Shown one piece after another: positions 48,171 to 59,659 of a stretch of DNA of 64,000 nucleotides (position 1 is the first letter of the stretch; each line of letters opens with the position of its first letter). Origin of the DNA: Litchfieldia stipae. GTDB lineage: Bacteria > Bacillota > Bacilli > Bacillales > Bacillaceae_L. The notes under the pieces are model-generated. The model searched no databases, had not been told where the DNA came from, and was given only the letters and a program-made list of their open reading frames with translations. The stretch spans positions 62,001-126,000 of the forward strand of contig NZ_JACYHA010000004.1 of the NCBI RefSeq assembly GCF_014837155.1. Reading direction: 5' to 3'. The translations under genes were made by a program, and so were the position numbers.

Positions 48171-48194
48171 TACATTTGAAAGGATGTTATATCC

Positions 48195-49463
48195 ATGAAG
48201 TTAAAAAAGTATTTTAGTATTCTTACTGGTCTTGCATTAACAGTTTCACTAGTTGCTTGCGGACCACAAGACAGCGGTAATGAGGACACTGGAGGTAAGG
48301 AAACTACGGAAAATAAGGAATTAATCGTTTGGGAAGACAAAGAGAAAGCTGAAGGAATTAAAGACGCTGTTGCTAAGTTTGAAGAAGAAAATGGAGTAAC
48401 AGTAACTGTAATTGAAAAAGCTTATGCTCAACAAATCGAAGACTTACGTTTAGATGGTCCTGGAGGTACTGGCCCAGATGTATTAACAATGCCTGGTGAT
48501 CAAATTGGAACAGCTGTAACTGAAGGGTTAATAAAAGAATTAAATGTTGGTGAAGATGTAACTTCAATCTACACTGAATCAGCAATGCAATCACAAACAG
48601 TTAATGGGAAAATCTATGGGTTACCCAAAGCTGTAGAAACAACAATGCTTTACTATAACAAGGACCTAATTTCTGACGAAGAATTACCAGAAACACTTGA
48701 AGAGTGGTATGAGTATTCTAAAGGTGTGACTGATGGTAAGCAATTCGGTTTCTTAGCTTTATTTGATCAAATTTATTATGCACAAGGGTTAATGAGTGCT
48801 TATGGTGGTTATATTTTTGGAACTGATGCGGACGGAAGCTTTAATCCAGATGATATTGGCTTAAATAATGATGGCGCTGTCAAAGGTGCAGAGTTTATTC
48901 AAAAGTTTTATAGCGAAAAATTATTCCCATCAGGAATTATTGGTGAGCAGGGTATTAATGTAATTGAGTCATTATTTACAGAAGGTAAAGCTGCTGCAAT
49001 CATTTCTGGACCATGGAACATTGAACCATTCACAAAAGCAGGAATTAATTTTGGAGTAGCGAAGTTACCTGCTTTAGAAAATGGCGAAAATATGAGTGCG
49101 TTCGTTAATGTGAAAAGCTATAATGTAAGCTCTTATTCAAAGAATCCTGATCTTGCTGAAAAGTTTGTTGCGTTCATTGCAAATGAAGAAAATTCAAAAA
49201 CAAGATATGAAATTACAAAAGAAGTTCCAGCTGTACAAGCTTTAGCTAACGACCCAGTTGTAACTGAAAGTGAAGCAGCACAAGCAGTTGCTGAACAATC
49301 ACAATTCTCTGAGTTAATGCCTAATATTCCACAAATGAATGAAGTATGGACACCAGCAGATGCTGCGCTACAAACAATTGCTACTGGTAAAGCAGAACCA
49401 ACAGATGCATTAAATCAAGCAGCACAAACAATTAAAAGTCAAATTGAAGCAAAACATAAATAA
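48195..49463 (+). CDS. ganS: Galacto-oligosaccharide-binding lipoprotein
   Basis: 422 residues, MalE-like binding protein. Lipobox VAC with Cys22 followed by GPQDSGNED. The mature protein begins ELIVWEDKEKAEGI and contains YGLPKAVETTMLYYNKDL and AAIISGPWNIEPF, typical of the maltose/cyclodextrin/galactan binders (GanS, formerly CycB). RBS AAAGGATG. First gene of the operon, followed by a hairpin that should lower expression of the permeases relative to the binding protein. Confidence 0.92.
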   Translation: MKLKKYFSILTGLALTVSLVACGPQDSGNEDTGGKETTENKELIVWEDKEKAEGIKDAVAKFEEENGVTVTVIEKAYAQQIEDLRLDGPGGTGPDVLTMPGDQIGTAVTEGLIKELNVGEDVTSIYTESAMQSQTVNGKIYGLPKAVETTMLYYNKDLISDEELPETLEEWYEYSKGVTDGKQFGFLALFDQIYYAQGLMSAYGGYIFGTDADGSFNPDDIGLNNDGAVKGAEFIQKFYSEKLFPSGIIGEQGINVIESLFTEGKAAAIISGPWNIEPFTKAGINFGVAKLPALENGENMSAFVNVKSYNVSSYSKNPDLAEKFVAFIANEENSKTRYEITKEVPAVQALANDPVVTESEAAQAVAEQSQFSELMPNIPQMNEVWTPADAALQTIATGKAEPTDALNQAAQTIKSQIEAKHK

Positions 49464-49490
49464 TTAGATCGAACCATTAAGAAAGAATAG

Positions 49491-49530
49491 TGGTGTCAAA
49501 CGCTTATTCTGTTTGACACCATTTATTTTA
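49491..49530 (+). terminator. Hairpin between ganS and ganP (partial terminator)
   Basis: TGGTGTCAAAC (49491-49501), 9-nt loop, GTTTGACACCA (49511-49521), then ATTTATTTTA. It sits within an operon, as often seen after binding-protein genes. Confidence 0.85.
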
Positions 49531-49583
49531 AGCTTGAATATCATGGCCGGCAAACTGGGCCTTATATAGAAGAGGTGAGCAAT

Positions 49584-50840
49584 ATGAACCATCGTAAAAT
49601 AGCCGTATTATTATCGATTATTCCTGGATTAGGTCAATTTTACAATAAACAAATAGTAAAAGGTCTTACATTCCTTGTACTGGCTATATCATTCTTTGCG
49701 GTATTTGGCGATTTGTTAAACATGGGATTTTGGGGACTATTCACATTGGGTACTGAAGTACCAAGAGATAACTCAATCTTTCTATTAGCGGAAGGGATTA
49801 TCGCTGTTATTGTAACTGCCTTTGGTCTTGCGTTTTATTACTTAAATTTCAAAGATGCTTATAAAAATGGAAAACTTCGTGATCAGAATATGAGATTAAG
49901 TTCTCTTAAAGAAGATTACCATAATCTAGTTGCACAAGGATATCCATACGTCATAAGTGGTCCTTCTCTCTTTATTCTAATCTTTGCAGTAATCTTTCCA
50001 ATCTTATTTAGTTTTGCATTAGCATTTACTAATTACGATTTATATCACTCCCCACCTGCAAATTTGGCAGACTGGGTGGGCTTCGAGACTTTCCTAGAAA
50101 TCTTCACGGTCGATATTTGGCGATCAACCTTCTTTGATGTATTATCTTGGACTATTATTTGGACACTTGTAGCTTCAACTCTTCAAGTGGCTCTTGGAAT
50201 CTTCCTAGCAATTGTTGTTAATCAAAAAGACATTCGCTTTAAACGTTTTTATCGTACAATTTTAGTTTTACCTTGGGCTGTTCCGGGGTTTGTAACAATC
50301 CTTATCTTTGCGGGATTATTTAATGATAGTTTTGGAGCAATTAATAATGATATTTTAGCATTCTTTGGGGTTGATGCGATTCCATGGCTGACTGATGAAA
50401 ATTGGACGAAGGTGGCACTTATCCTTATCCAAGGTTGGTTAGGATTTCCTTACGTATTCTTAGTAACTACAGGTGTACTGCAATCGATTCCAGATGATTT
50501 GTATGAAGCAGCGACGATTGATGGAGCATCTATCTTTGCTAAATTTAAAAACATTACATTACCAATGATTTTACTTGCAATGGCACCAATCATAATTACA
50601 CAATACACATTTAACTTTAATAACTTTAATATTATCTATCTATTCAACGGTGGGGGACCAGCAGTTCCAGGATCAAATGCCGGTGGTACAGATATCTTAG
50701 TATCTTGGATTTACAAACTAACAATGCAATCAAGTCAATACTCACTTGCTGCTGCGTTAACAATCTTACTATCAATCTTTGTTATCGGGATAGCATTATG
50801 GCAATTTAGACGAACAAATTCATTCAAAGAGGGGGCTTAA
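49584..50840 (+). CDS. ganP: Galacto-oligosaccharide ABC permease (MalF type)
   Basis: 418 residues. An N-terminal pair of helices (IPGLGQFYNKQIVKGLTFLV), characteristic of the GanP/MalF subgroup, precedes the six core helices. EAA loop YEAATIDGASIFAKFKNITL. Periplasmic-side loop NNFNIIYLFNGGGP. ATG at 49584 is six bases after AGAGGTG; the GTG within that RBS is rejected. Works with GanQ, GanS and a shared ATPase (no ATPase gene here). Confidence 0.92.
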   Translation: MNHRKIAVLLSIIPGLGQFYNKQIVKGLTFLVLAISFFAVFGDLLNMGFWGLFTLGTEVPRDNSIFLLAEGIIAVIVTAFGLAFYYLNFKDAYKNGKLRDQNMRLSSLKEDYHNLVAQGYPYVISGPSLFILIFAVIFPILFSFALAFTNYDLYHSPPANLADWVGFETFLEIFTVDIWRSTFFDVLSWTIIWTLVASTLQVALGIFLAIVVNQKDIRFKRFYRTILVLPWAVPGFVTILIFAGLFNDSFGAINNDILAFFGVDAIPWLTDENWTKVALILIQGWLGFPYVFLVTTGVLQSIPDDLYEAATIDGASIFAKFKNITLPMILLAMAPIIITQYTFNFNNFNIIYLFNGGGPAVPGSNAGGTDILVSWIYKLTMQSSQYSLAAALTILLSIFVIGIALWQFRRTNSFKEGA

Positions 50841-50843
50841 GCG

Positions 50844-51695
50844 ATGATGAACAATATGAAAACACAAAAATTTATTCGTCTCCTTTTATCGTATTCACTC
50901 TTAACGTTCATGGTGGTCATCATTGTTTATCCACTTCTATGGACAATTGGGGCAAGCTTTAATCCAGGGAATAGTTTGATTAGTACCTCGATGATTCCAA
51001 AGAACCCAACGTTAGATCATTATAGAGAGTTATTTGCTGGTAAGTCTAGCTTACAGTATGGACAATGGTACTTGAATTCACTTAAAATCAGTATTTTCAC
51101 AATGATAGGGACAGTGATTAGCGTATCATTTACAGCTTATGCATTCTCTCGCTTCCGTTTCAAAGGAAGACAAAATGCTTTAACACTATTCTTGTTATTA
51201 CAAATGATTCCACAATTTTCAGCTCTAATTGCACTTTTTGTTTTAGCACAGTTACTAGGAATGATGAACAATCATTGGTTGTTAATCATTTTGTATATCG
51301 GTGGTCTTATCCCTATGAATACGTACTTGATGAAAGGGTATATGGACTCAATTCCACTGGATTTAGATGAGAGTGCGAAAATCGATGGAGCTAGTAATAC
51401 ACGAATCTTTTGGCAAATTATTATGCCATTATCAAGACCAATGATAGCTGTAGTAGCAATGCTTGGATTTACAAGTCCACTTGGAGATTTCGTATTGTCT
51501 TCAGTGATTTTACGAAAACCAGAAGCTTATACATTACCGATTGGTTTATATAATTTAGTTAATGAAGTAATGGGAGCAAGCTATACAACGTTTGCTGCTG
51601 GAGCGATTCTAATTAGTATCCCGATTGCAATTATCTTCATAGCTCTTCAAAAGAACTTTGTTTCAGGGTTAACTGCGGGTGGTACAAAAGGATAA
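50844..51695 (+). CDS. ganQ: Galacto-oligosaccharide ABC permease (MalG type)
   Basis: 283 residues, six helices, EAA loop DESAKIDGASNTRIFWQIIM, and the MalG-type tail KNFVSGLTAGGTKG. Starts 3 bp after the ganP stop with GAGGGGGC upstream. Second permease of the galactan oligosaccharide importer. Confidence 0.93.
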   Translation: MMNNMKTQKFIRLLLSYSLLTFMVVIIVYPLLWTIGASFNPGNSLISTSMIPKNPTLDHYRELFAGKSSLQYGQWYLNSLKISIFTMIGTVISVSFTAYAFSRFRFKGRQNALTLFLLLQMIPQFSALIALFVLAQLLGMMNNHWLLIILYIGGLIPMNTYLMKGYMDSIPLDLDESAKIDGASNTRIFWQIIMPLSRPMIAVVAMLGFTSPLGDFVLSSVILRKPEAYTLPIGLYNLVNEVMGASYTTFAAGAILISIPIAIIFIALQKNFVSGLTAGGTKG

Positions 51696-51734
51696 ATAAG
51701 ACTGGATACAAATAAGTGTTAGAAGGAGATTATT

Positions 51735-53801
51735 ATGTCAAAACATGAAAAAACTTACGTAACGAACGCTAATTTCATGCTTCATGGAGGAGACTACAAT
51801 CCAGATCAATGGTTAGATCGACCTGATATTTTAGCAGATGATATCAAATTGATGAAGCTATCCCATACAAATACATTTTCAGTAGGAATCTTTGCTTGGA
51901 GTGCTCTTGAGCCGGAAGAGGGAGTGTACAACTTTGAGTGGTTAGATGAGATTATTGATAATATCCATGGGATTGGTGGACGTGTGATTTTAGCTACACC
52001 AAGTGGGGCCCGCCCTACTTGGTTATCACAGAAATATCCTGAGGTACTTCGTGTAAATGGTGCGAGAGTGAAACAGTTACATGGTGGCAGACATAATCAT
52101 TGCTTTACTTCAGAAGTTTATCGTGAAAAAACGCAAACAATGAATCGATTACTTGCTGAGCGATACGGTAATCATCCTTCATTGTTAATGTGGCATATTT
52201 CAAATGAATATGGTGGCGAGTGCCACTGTGACAAGTGTCAATCTGCATTTAGAGAATGGATCAAAGAAAAGTATAATCATGATTTAAAAGCTTTAAATGA
52301 TGCTTGGTGGGGACCATTCTGGAGCCATACAATCACTGATTGGTCACAAGTTGAATCACCATCTCCAATTGGAGAAAACATGGTACATGGATTGAACTTA
52401 GATTGGCGTCGATTTGTAACTGATCAAACGATTTCATTCTATAATAATGAGATTGTTCCATTAAGAGAACTTACGCCAAATGTACCAATTACAACTAACT
52501 TTATGGCTGATACACATGATTTAATTCCATTCCAAGCACTTGATTATAGTAAATTTGCTAAGCACTTAGATGTAATTAGCTGGGATGCGTATCCAGCATG
52601 GCATAATGATTGGGAGACGACAGCTGATTTAGCTTCTAAGGTTGGATTTATTAACGATTTATATCGTAGTTTAAAACAAAAGCCGTTTCTGTTAATGGAG
52701 TCTACTCCAAGTGGTGTTAACTGGCATAATGTCAATAAAGCAAAACGCCCTGGAATGCACCTACTTTCATCTATGCAAATGATTTCGCATGGTTCTGATA
52801 GTGTTCTTTATTTTCAATGGCGTAAATCACGTGGATCTTCTGAGAAATTCCATGGGGCTGTTGTCGATCATGATAATAGTTCAGAAAATCGTGTATTCCA
52901 AGAAGTTGCAAAAGTAGGACAAACATTAGAGAAGCTAACTGATGTAATCGGAACAAATAGACCAGCCGATGTTGCGGTTTTATATGATTGGGAAAGCAAT
53001 TGGGCTCTGAATGATGCTCAAGGCTTCGGATTGGAAACAAAGCTATATCCCCAAACACTTCAGAAGCATTACAAAGCTTTCTGGGAAAAGGATATTCCAG
53101 TAGATGTCATCACAAAGGAACAAGATTTTTCATCTTATAAATTACTGATTGTCCCAATGCTTTATTTAGTAAGTGAAGAGACAATCTCTCGTTTGAAAAC
53201 ATTTGTTGCAGGTGGCGGTACGCTAGTTATGACATATATTAGTGGCTTGGTTAATGAACATGACCTAACATATCTAGGTGGCTGGCATAAAGATCTCCAA
53301 GATATTTTCGGAATCAAGCCAACTGAAACAGACACGTTATATCCTAAAGACCAAAATGCCGTTACATTTAATGGCAAAAGCTATGTGTTAAAGGATTATG
53401 CAACATTAATAGAAGTAGATTCTGCAAACGTAGAAGCTGTCTATGAAGATGATTTCTATGCAGAAACTCCAGCTGTTACTAGTCATAAATATGAAGCAGG
53501 AAAAGCATATTATATTGGTGGACGCTTAGAGCATGCCTTCCAACAGGATTTCTATCAAGGGTTAATTACTGAATTATCGCTTGAACCTGTTGCTTCTGTT
53601 AAGCATGGTGAAGGCGTTTCAGTTCAAGTAAGACAAGCTCCAGATTCTGACTATCTTTTTGTCATGAACTTTACTGAAGAAAAGCAACCAATCGCATTTG
53701 ACTATGAAGTAAAAGATGTTGTGACAGGTGAGAAGATCACTGGAGAATTGACATTAGAAAAATATGAAGTTCGAATTGTTGAGAAAACAAGAACGAATTA
53801 A
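51735..53801 (+). CDS. ganA: GH42 beta-galactosidase
   Basis: 688 residues, normal GH42 length, no signal peptide. Substrate region HGGDYNPDQWLDRPDI; acid/base Glu in WHISNEYGGECHCDKC (about residue 158), with the zinc cysteines of GH42 directly after; nucleophile Glu in LLMESTPSGVNWH (about 321); trimerisation (about 400-610) and C-terminal beta domains follow. Cleaves galactobiose and galactotriose from galactan. RBS AGAAGGAGA. Ends with two hairpins. Confidence 0.94.
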   Translation: MSKHEKTYVTNANFMLHGGDYNPDQWLDRPDILADDIKLMKLSHTNTFSVGIFAWSALEPEEGVYNFEWLDEIIDNIHGIGGRVILATPSGARPTWLSQKYPEVLRVNGARVKQLHGGRHNHCFTSEVYREKTQTMNRLLAERYGNHPSLLMWHISNEYGGECHCDKCQSAFREWIKEKYNHDLKALNDAWWGPFWSHTITDWSQVESPSPIGENMVHGLNLDWRRFVTDQTISFYNNEIVPLRELTPNVPITTNFMADTHDLIPFQALDYSKFAKHLDVISWDAYPAWHNDWETTADLASKVGFINDLYRSLKQKPFLLMESTPSGVNWHNVNKAKRPGMHLLSSMQMISHGSDSVLYFQWRKSRGSSEKFHGAVVDHDNSSENRVFQEVAKVGQTLEKLTDVIGTNRPADVAVLYDWESNWALNDAQGFGLETKLYPQTLQKHYKAFWEKDIPVDVITKEQDFSSYKLLIVPMLYLVSEETISRLKTFVAGGGTLVMTYISGLVNEHDLTYLGGWHKDLQDIFGIKPTETDTLYPKDQNAVTFNGKSYVLKDYATLIEVDSANVEAVYEDDFYAETPAVTSHKYEAGKAYYIGGRLEHAFQQDFYQGLITELSLEPVASVKHGEGVSVQVRQAPDSDYLFVMNFTEEKQPIAFDYEVKDVVTGEKITGELTLEKYEVRIVEKTRTN

Positions 53802-53895
53802 GTAAGGGGGGCTTCTCCCCTTACATTGAACTCACTGAATGAGAGTAAACTACCAATCTATCTATAGATCTAGTTATTGTTCAGTGAGTTTTTTT
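53802..53895 (+). terminator. Two hairpins after ganA
   Basis: GTAAGGGG / CCCCTTAC (53802-53824) is followed by AACTCACTGAA / TTCAGTGAGTT (53829-53839 and 53880-53890) with a T-run, so the GH53 gene is a separate transcript. Confidence 0.85.
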
Positions 53896-53904
53896 GAGGA
53901 TAGG

Positions 53905-53918
53905 TGGAAACGCTTACT
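53905..53918 (+). promoter_or_regulatory. cre (CcpA) site before the GH53 gene
   Basis: TGGAAACGCTTACT, about 60 bp before the ATG. A partial resemblance to the GanR operator (TAAGTTTTAATATA) follows but is weak. Confidence 0.65.
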
Positions 53919-53971
53919 ATTGGTAAGTTTTAATATAGTAATAGTTTATCCAAAATTAATAGTAAAGGTGA

Positions 53972-56770
<2,799 letters not shown>

Positions 56771-56778
56771 TACTGATG

Positions 56779-56830
56779 AGGCTGTGCTGAAAGTCACTGT
56801 TAAAATGACTTTGGTGCAGCCTTTTTGTTT
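56779..56830 (+). terminator. Intrinsic terminator of the GH53 gene
   Basis: AGGCTGTGC pairs with GGTGCAGCCT, and inner AAAGTCA with TGACTTT, followed by TTTTTGTTT. Confidence 0.88.
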
Positions 56831-57010
56831 GTTAAACAAGGATTATAGTAGCGTGTGGTTTAATAATGTTAAAGTAATAGAATTAATTGGAATTATTATA
56901 GTTCTTTATAACTATTAATGTCAGATTTTGAAAGTTTTTGTATACCAAAAGTCATATGAAGGGTATAATTTGTCCATGTAATAAGAAGTATTTTATTTAC
57001 AAAAAAGAGA

Positions 57011-57135
57011 AAAATGGCAAACTTACTGAAAGGTAAGGACGCAAAACCACGGGTCTAATGTATGAAGGAAAATGCGATGATAGCCGGGCTACCTCATAGG
57101 TTTATTTGGTAACCCGTAATTTATTTACGGGGGGA
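57011..57135 (+). ncRNA. Cyclic di-GMP-I (GEMM-I) riboswitch
   Basis: The aptamer has the GEMM-I hallmarks in order: GGCAAAC, a CTTAC/GTAAG stem capped by a GAAA tetraloop, GACGCAAA, CCACGGGTCTAA, and TAGCCGGGCTACC closing. The base before CAAAC is G, matching the c-di-GMP-type G20 rather than the cGAMP type. Downstream, GGGCTACC (57086-57093) can pair with GGTAACCC (57108-57115, 7 of 8), and alternatively CCCGTAA (57113-57119) can pair with TTACGGG (57125-57131), which covers the GGGGGGA ribosome site. No U-run follows, so translational control is likely, with ligand binding predicted to turn translation off. Confidence 0.9.
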
Positions 57136-57140
57136 TTAAG

Positions 57141-57455
57141 ATGACTAAAAATACGGAAGAACTAAAGAAACAACTTCAAAAGTTCTGTAAATTGATGGAA
57201 GAATATCCAGACCAAGCGGAGTCCATTCACTACTTCAAGAGTTTTTTAAGACAGCTAATAAGATCAACTAGAAATTCCACGATAGTTTTGCCAACGATTG
57301 AAATCATGACAATCCTACAACATGAAAAACCTCGTATCTTTCATTTATTAAAAATGGAAGCAAAAGGAGACTACAATCTAGAGTTCTTAACAGGCTTGAG
57401 AATGGATTATATCGAAGCGAAAACAAAACTGGAATTCATTCTTAGAAATGAATAA
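57141..57455 (+). CDS. Unknown 104-aa protein under c-di-GMP riboswitch
   Basis: Not recognised. Soluble, helical and charged: KNTEELKKQLQKFCKLMEEY, then HYFKSFLRQLIRSTRNS, a more hydrophobic middle (TIVLPTIEIMTIL), and LEFLTGLRMDYIEAKTKLEF at the end. No signal peptide or membrane segment. GGGGGGA lies six bases before the ATG and is part of the riboswitch expression platform. Regulation by c-di-GMP suggests a link to the motile/sessile switch, but no domain supports a specific role. Confidence 0.8.
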   Translation: MTKNTEELKKQLQKFCKLMEEYPDQAESIHYFKSFLRQLIRSTRNSTIVLPTIEIMTILQHEKPRIFHLLKMEAKGDYNLEFLTGLRMDYIEAKTKLEFILRNE

Positions 57456-57514
57456 ATCGCAATATTCTTTGGTGCACAGACTCAAATTTCAATGTTTAAA
57501 TTGAGAGGAGAGTA

Positions 57515-57781
57515 ATGAAAATGAACAAATTATTATTATCAATTGGTGAACACCAAGTTATACAATTTAAGGTGAAAATTAAGAACAAAACGTATTTAGT
57601 AAATCGAACAAAGATAGAAGAACTTTTCAAAGAAAAATTAACATACAAAGATATTCACGAACTAAGTAAGGGAATTGATGAAATTAAGCAAAGAGACGGT
57701 AATATTATAAATTACCTGTATCCTGTAGTAGTAGGGTTAATTTCAACAACTGTTCATCAAGGCTATGAACAACGTATATGA
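57515..57781 (+). CDS. Unknown 88-aa protein downstream of the riboswitch gene
   Basis: Not recognised. Begins MKMNKLLLSIGEHQVIQFK, with a beta-rich first half, then KEKLTYKDIHELSKGIDEI (helical) and NYLYPVVVGLISTT near the end. GAGAGGAGAG precedes the ATG. Only 59 bp after the preceding gene, so probably in the same c-di-GMP-controlled transcript. A terminator follows directly. Confidence 0.7.
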   Translation: MKMNKLLLSIGEHQVIQFKVKIKNKTYLVNRTKIEELFKEKLTYKDIHELSKGIDEIKQRDGNIINYLYPVVVGLISTTVHQGYEQRI

Positions 57782-57785
57782 AATA

Positions 57786-57838
57786 GAAGGCTGTTTAATC
57801 GTATGCAGATTGCAACGTTTAACCGGCCTTCTTTTTTT
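57786..57838 (+). terminator. Intrinsic terminator of the riboswitch transcript
   Basis: AGAAGGCTGTTTAA pairs with TTTAACCGGCCTTCT, with two unpaired bases, followed by seven T. Confidence 0.85.
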
Positions 57839-57977
57839 GAATAATTTACTAATAAAAAATAGTGGAGAAATCATACTAGAAACTATATACTATTGTAATA
57901 AACGAACAAAAAAGATAAAAAAAGAACAATTTAACACTTTAACACTATCTATAGATTAGTAACTATCGGAGGAACTA

Positions 57978-58745
57978 ATGATGCTTGCAGTTGAACGGCA
58001 TGAACGAATTTTGGATCAATTAAATAAATATAAAGTAATAAGAGTTTCAGAGCTAAGTAAACTGTTAGGGGTCACTGAAAAAACAATTAGAGGGGATCTT
58101 GAGTTACTTGAGGATCGAGGACTCTTAAAAAGGATACATGGTGGTGCCATATTAGAAGAGCTTGAAGGGGAAATGCTGCCAATTGCACAACGCCAATCAG
58201 GCTACAGTGAGGCAAAACATGCCATTGCAAAGGTTGCCTTAAAACTGATTAAACCAAATGAAACCATTTTGATGGATGGGGGAAGTACAACGATTGAACT
58301 TGCTGAATTATTAGGAGATTTTCCAATAACAGTAATTACGAATGATCTGAAGATTGCTAACGTATTACTCAGTAAACCAAATGTTCAATTATTGGTGTTA
58401 GGTGGAACTAGAATTGATGATTCTTCCTCTTTAATGGGAGCTCAAGCCACCGATATGTTAAAGAGAATGAGAGTAAATCGTTTGTTTTTTGGAACGACAG
58501 GCATATCAATTGAACATGGATTAACTGTTTTTAATAGCATTCATGCGGATTGGAAGAAACAAATTATTGCTTCTGCTGACCATATTACTTTATTAGCAGA
58601 TGCAACAAAATTTGAAAAGGTGGCACTTATTCAGTTTGCCTCCATTGAAGAAGTTGATGAAATTGTCACTGATTCAACTCTTGATAAGGCAGCACATAAG
58701 AAACTTGAGAGTAAACAAATGAGTATACATATTGCACCTATTTAA
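57978..58745 (+). CDS. DeoR-family regulator of the kdu genes
   Basis: 255 residues: ERHERILDQLNKYKVIRV, helix-turn-helix SELSKLLGVTEKTIRGDLELL, then KRIHGGAI; C-terminal DeoRC sensor with LMDGGSTTIELAELL, VLGGTRI and GTTGISIEHGLT. RBS ATCGGAGGAAC. The neighbours (kduD, kduI) make a keto-deoxy-uronate or its phosphate a likely effector. It ends with a terminator, and kduD has its own promoter. Confidence 0.9.
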   Translation: MMLAVERHERILDQLNKYKVIRVSELSKLLGVTEKTIRGDLELLEDRGLLKRIHGGAILEELEGEMLPIAQRQSGYSEAKHAIAKVALKLIKPNETILMDGGSTTIELAELLGDFPITVITNDLKIANVLLSKPNVQLLVLGGTRIDDSSSLMGAQATDMLKRMRVNRLFFGTTGISIEHGLTVFNSIHADWKKQIIASADHITLLADATKFEKVALIQFASIEEVDEIVTDSTLDKAAHKKLESKQMSIHIAPI

Positions 58746-58760
58746 TATCGTTTAGATTAG

Positions 58761-58796
58761 GATGACTACGAAGAATTAACCGTTGTCATCTTTTTT
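58761..58796 (+). terminator. Intrinsic terminator of the DeoR gene
   Basis: GATGACTACG (58761-58770) pairs with CGTTGTCATC (58781-58790) with one mismatch, followed by T6. Confidence 0.85.
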
Positions 58797-58846
58797 ATTT
58801 GTGATATAATACAAACTATATTGAACATTAATGAACATTTTGAAAC
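58783..58846 (+). promoter_or_regulatory. kduD promoter with tandem 10-bp repeats
   Basis: TTGTCA (58783-58788, inside the terminator), 16-nt spacer, TATAAT (58805-58810). Downstream TGAACATT at 58822 and 58832, then TGAAAC at 58841, repeat once per helical turn, as DeoR-family operators do. Confidence 0.6.
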
Positions 58847-58873
58847 AAAAGTAAACTAGAGGAGGTAAGATAT

Positions 58874-59629
58874 ATGGCATCCCTTTTTTCATTAAAAGGT
58901 AAAGTAGCTTTATTAACAGGAGCTAGTCGTGGTTTAGGGCAAGGTATGGCTGTAGGTCTCGCTGAAGCTGGTGCAGTCGTCATTGGGGCTGGAATAAGTG
59001 ATATGTCTGAAACGCGCAAGCAAATTGAAGCGATTGGTGGAACATTTCATCAAATAAATATCGATTTATCTGAAGATGGAGCTACTGCAAAGCTAGTAAC
59101 AGAGGCGCTTGCTTTAACTGATAAGATTGATATTTTGGTTAACAATGCTGGAATTATTCGCAGATCAGATGCAGAAAATTATTCCGATGAAGATTGGTTT
59201 GACGTCATTAATGTGAACCAAAACTCTGTTTTTAAATTATGCAGAGACGTAGGTAAGCATATGCTTGAAAATGGTTCAGGTAGAATTATTAATGTAGCAT
59301 CGATGTTATCCTTCCAAGGTGGATTAAGAGTACCTGCTTATACAGCAAGTAAGCATGCGATTGCAGGTTTAACAAAGTCATTAGCAAATGAATGGTCCAA
59401 ACGGGGTGTAAATGTTAATGGGATTGCCCCAGGATATATGGTTACTGATAATACAGCACAGCTTCGTTCGAACGAAGAACGAAATGAATACATTACATCA
59501 AGAATTCCTCAAGGACGTTGGGGAACACCAGAAGATTTAAAAGGAGCAGTTATCTTCTTAGCATCAGATGCTTCAAGCTATGTCAATGGACATATCTTAT
59601 GTGTTGATGGTGGATGGTTGAGTTCTTAA
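58874..59629 (+). CDS. kduD: 2-dehydro-3-deoxy-D-gluconate 5-dehydrogenase
   Basis: 251-residue SDR: TGASRGLGQGMAVGLAEAGA, NNAGIIRR (the NNAG-IIRR form is typical of KduD), ASMLSFQGG, YTASKHAIAG (Tyr-xxx-Lys), IAPGYMVTDNT and CVDGGWLS at the end. Interconverts 3-deoxy-D-glycero-2,5-hexodiulosonate and 2-keto-3-deoxygluconate with NAD(H), in breakdown of unsaturated galacturonate from pectin. RBS AGAGGAGGT. Followed by kduI after 30 bp. Confidence 0.92.
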   Translation: MASLFSLKGKVALLTGASRGLGQGMAVGLAEAGAVVIGAGISDMSETRKQIEAIGGTFHQINIDLSEDGATAKLVTEALALTDKIDILVNNAGIIRRSDAENYSDEDWFDVINVNQNSVFKLCRDVGKHMLENGSGRIINVASMLSFQGGLRVPAYTASKHAIAGLTKSLANEWSKRGVNVNGIAPGYMVTDNTAQLRSNEERNEYITSRIPQGRWGTPEDLKGAVIFLASDASSYVNGHILCVDGGWLSS

Positions 59630-59659
59630 GATACTTCATTTCGAAAGGGGTAATATCAA

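Noticed and set aside
57011-57100. Reading the GEMM aptamer as the cGAMP-specific variant
   Set aside because: The base before CAAAC is G, the c-di-GMP type; the cGAMP type carries A there.
57765-57959. 64-codon frame after the riboswitch genes
   Set aside because: It runs through a terminator hairpin, has no RBS and ends in A-rich sequence.
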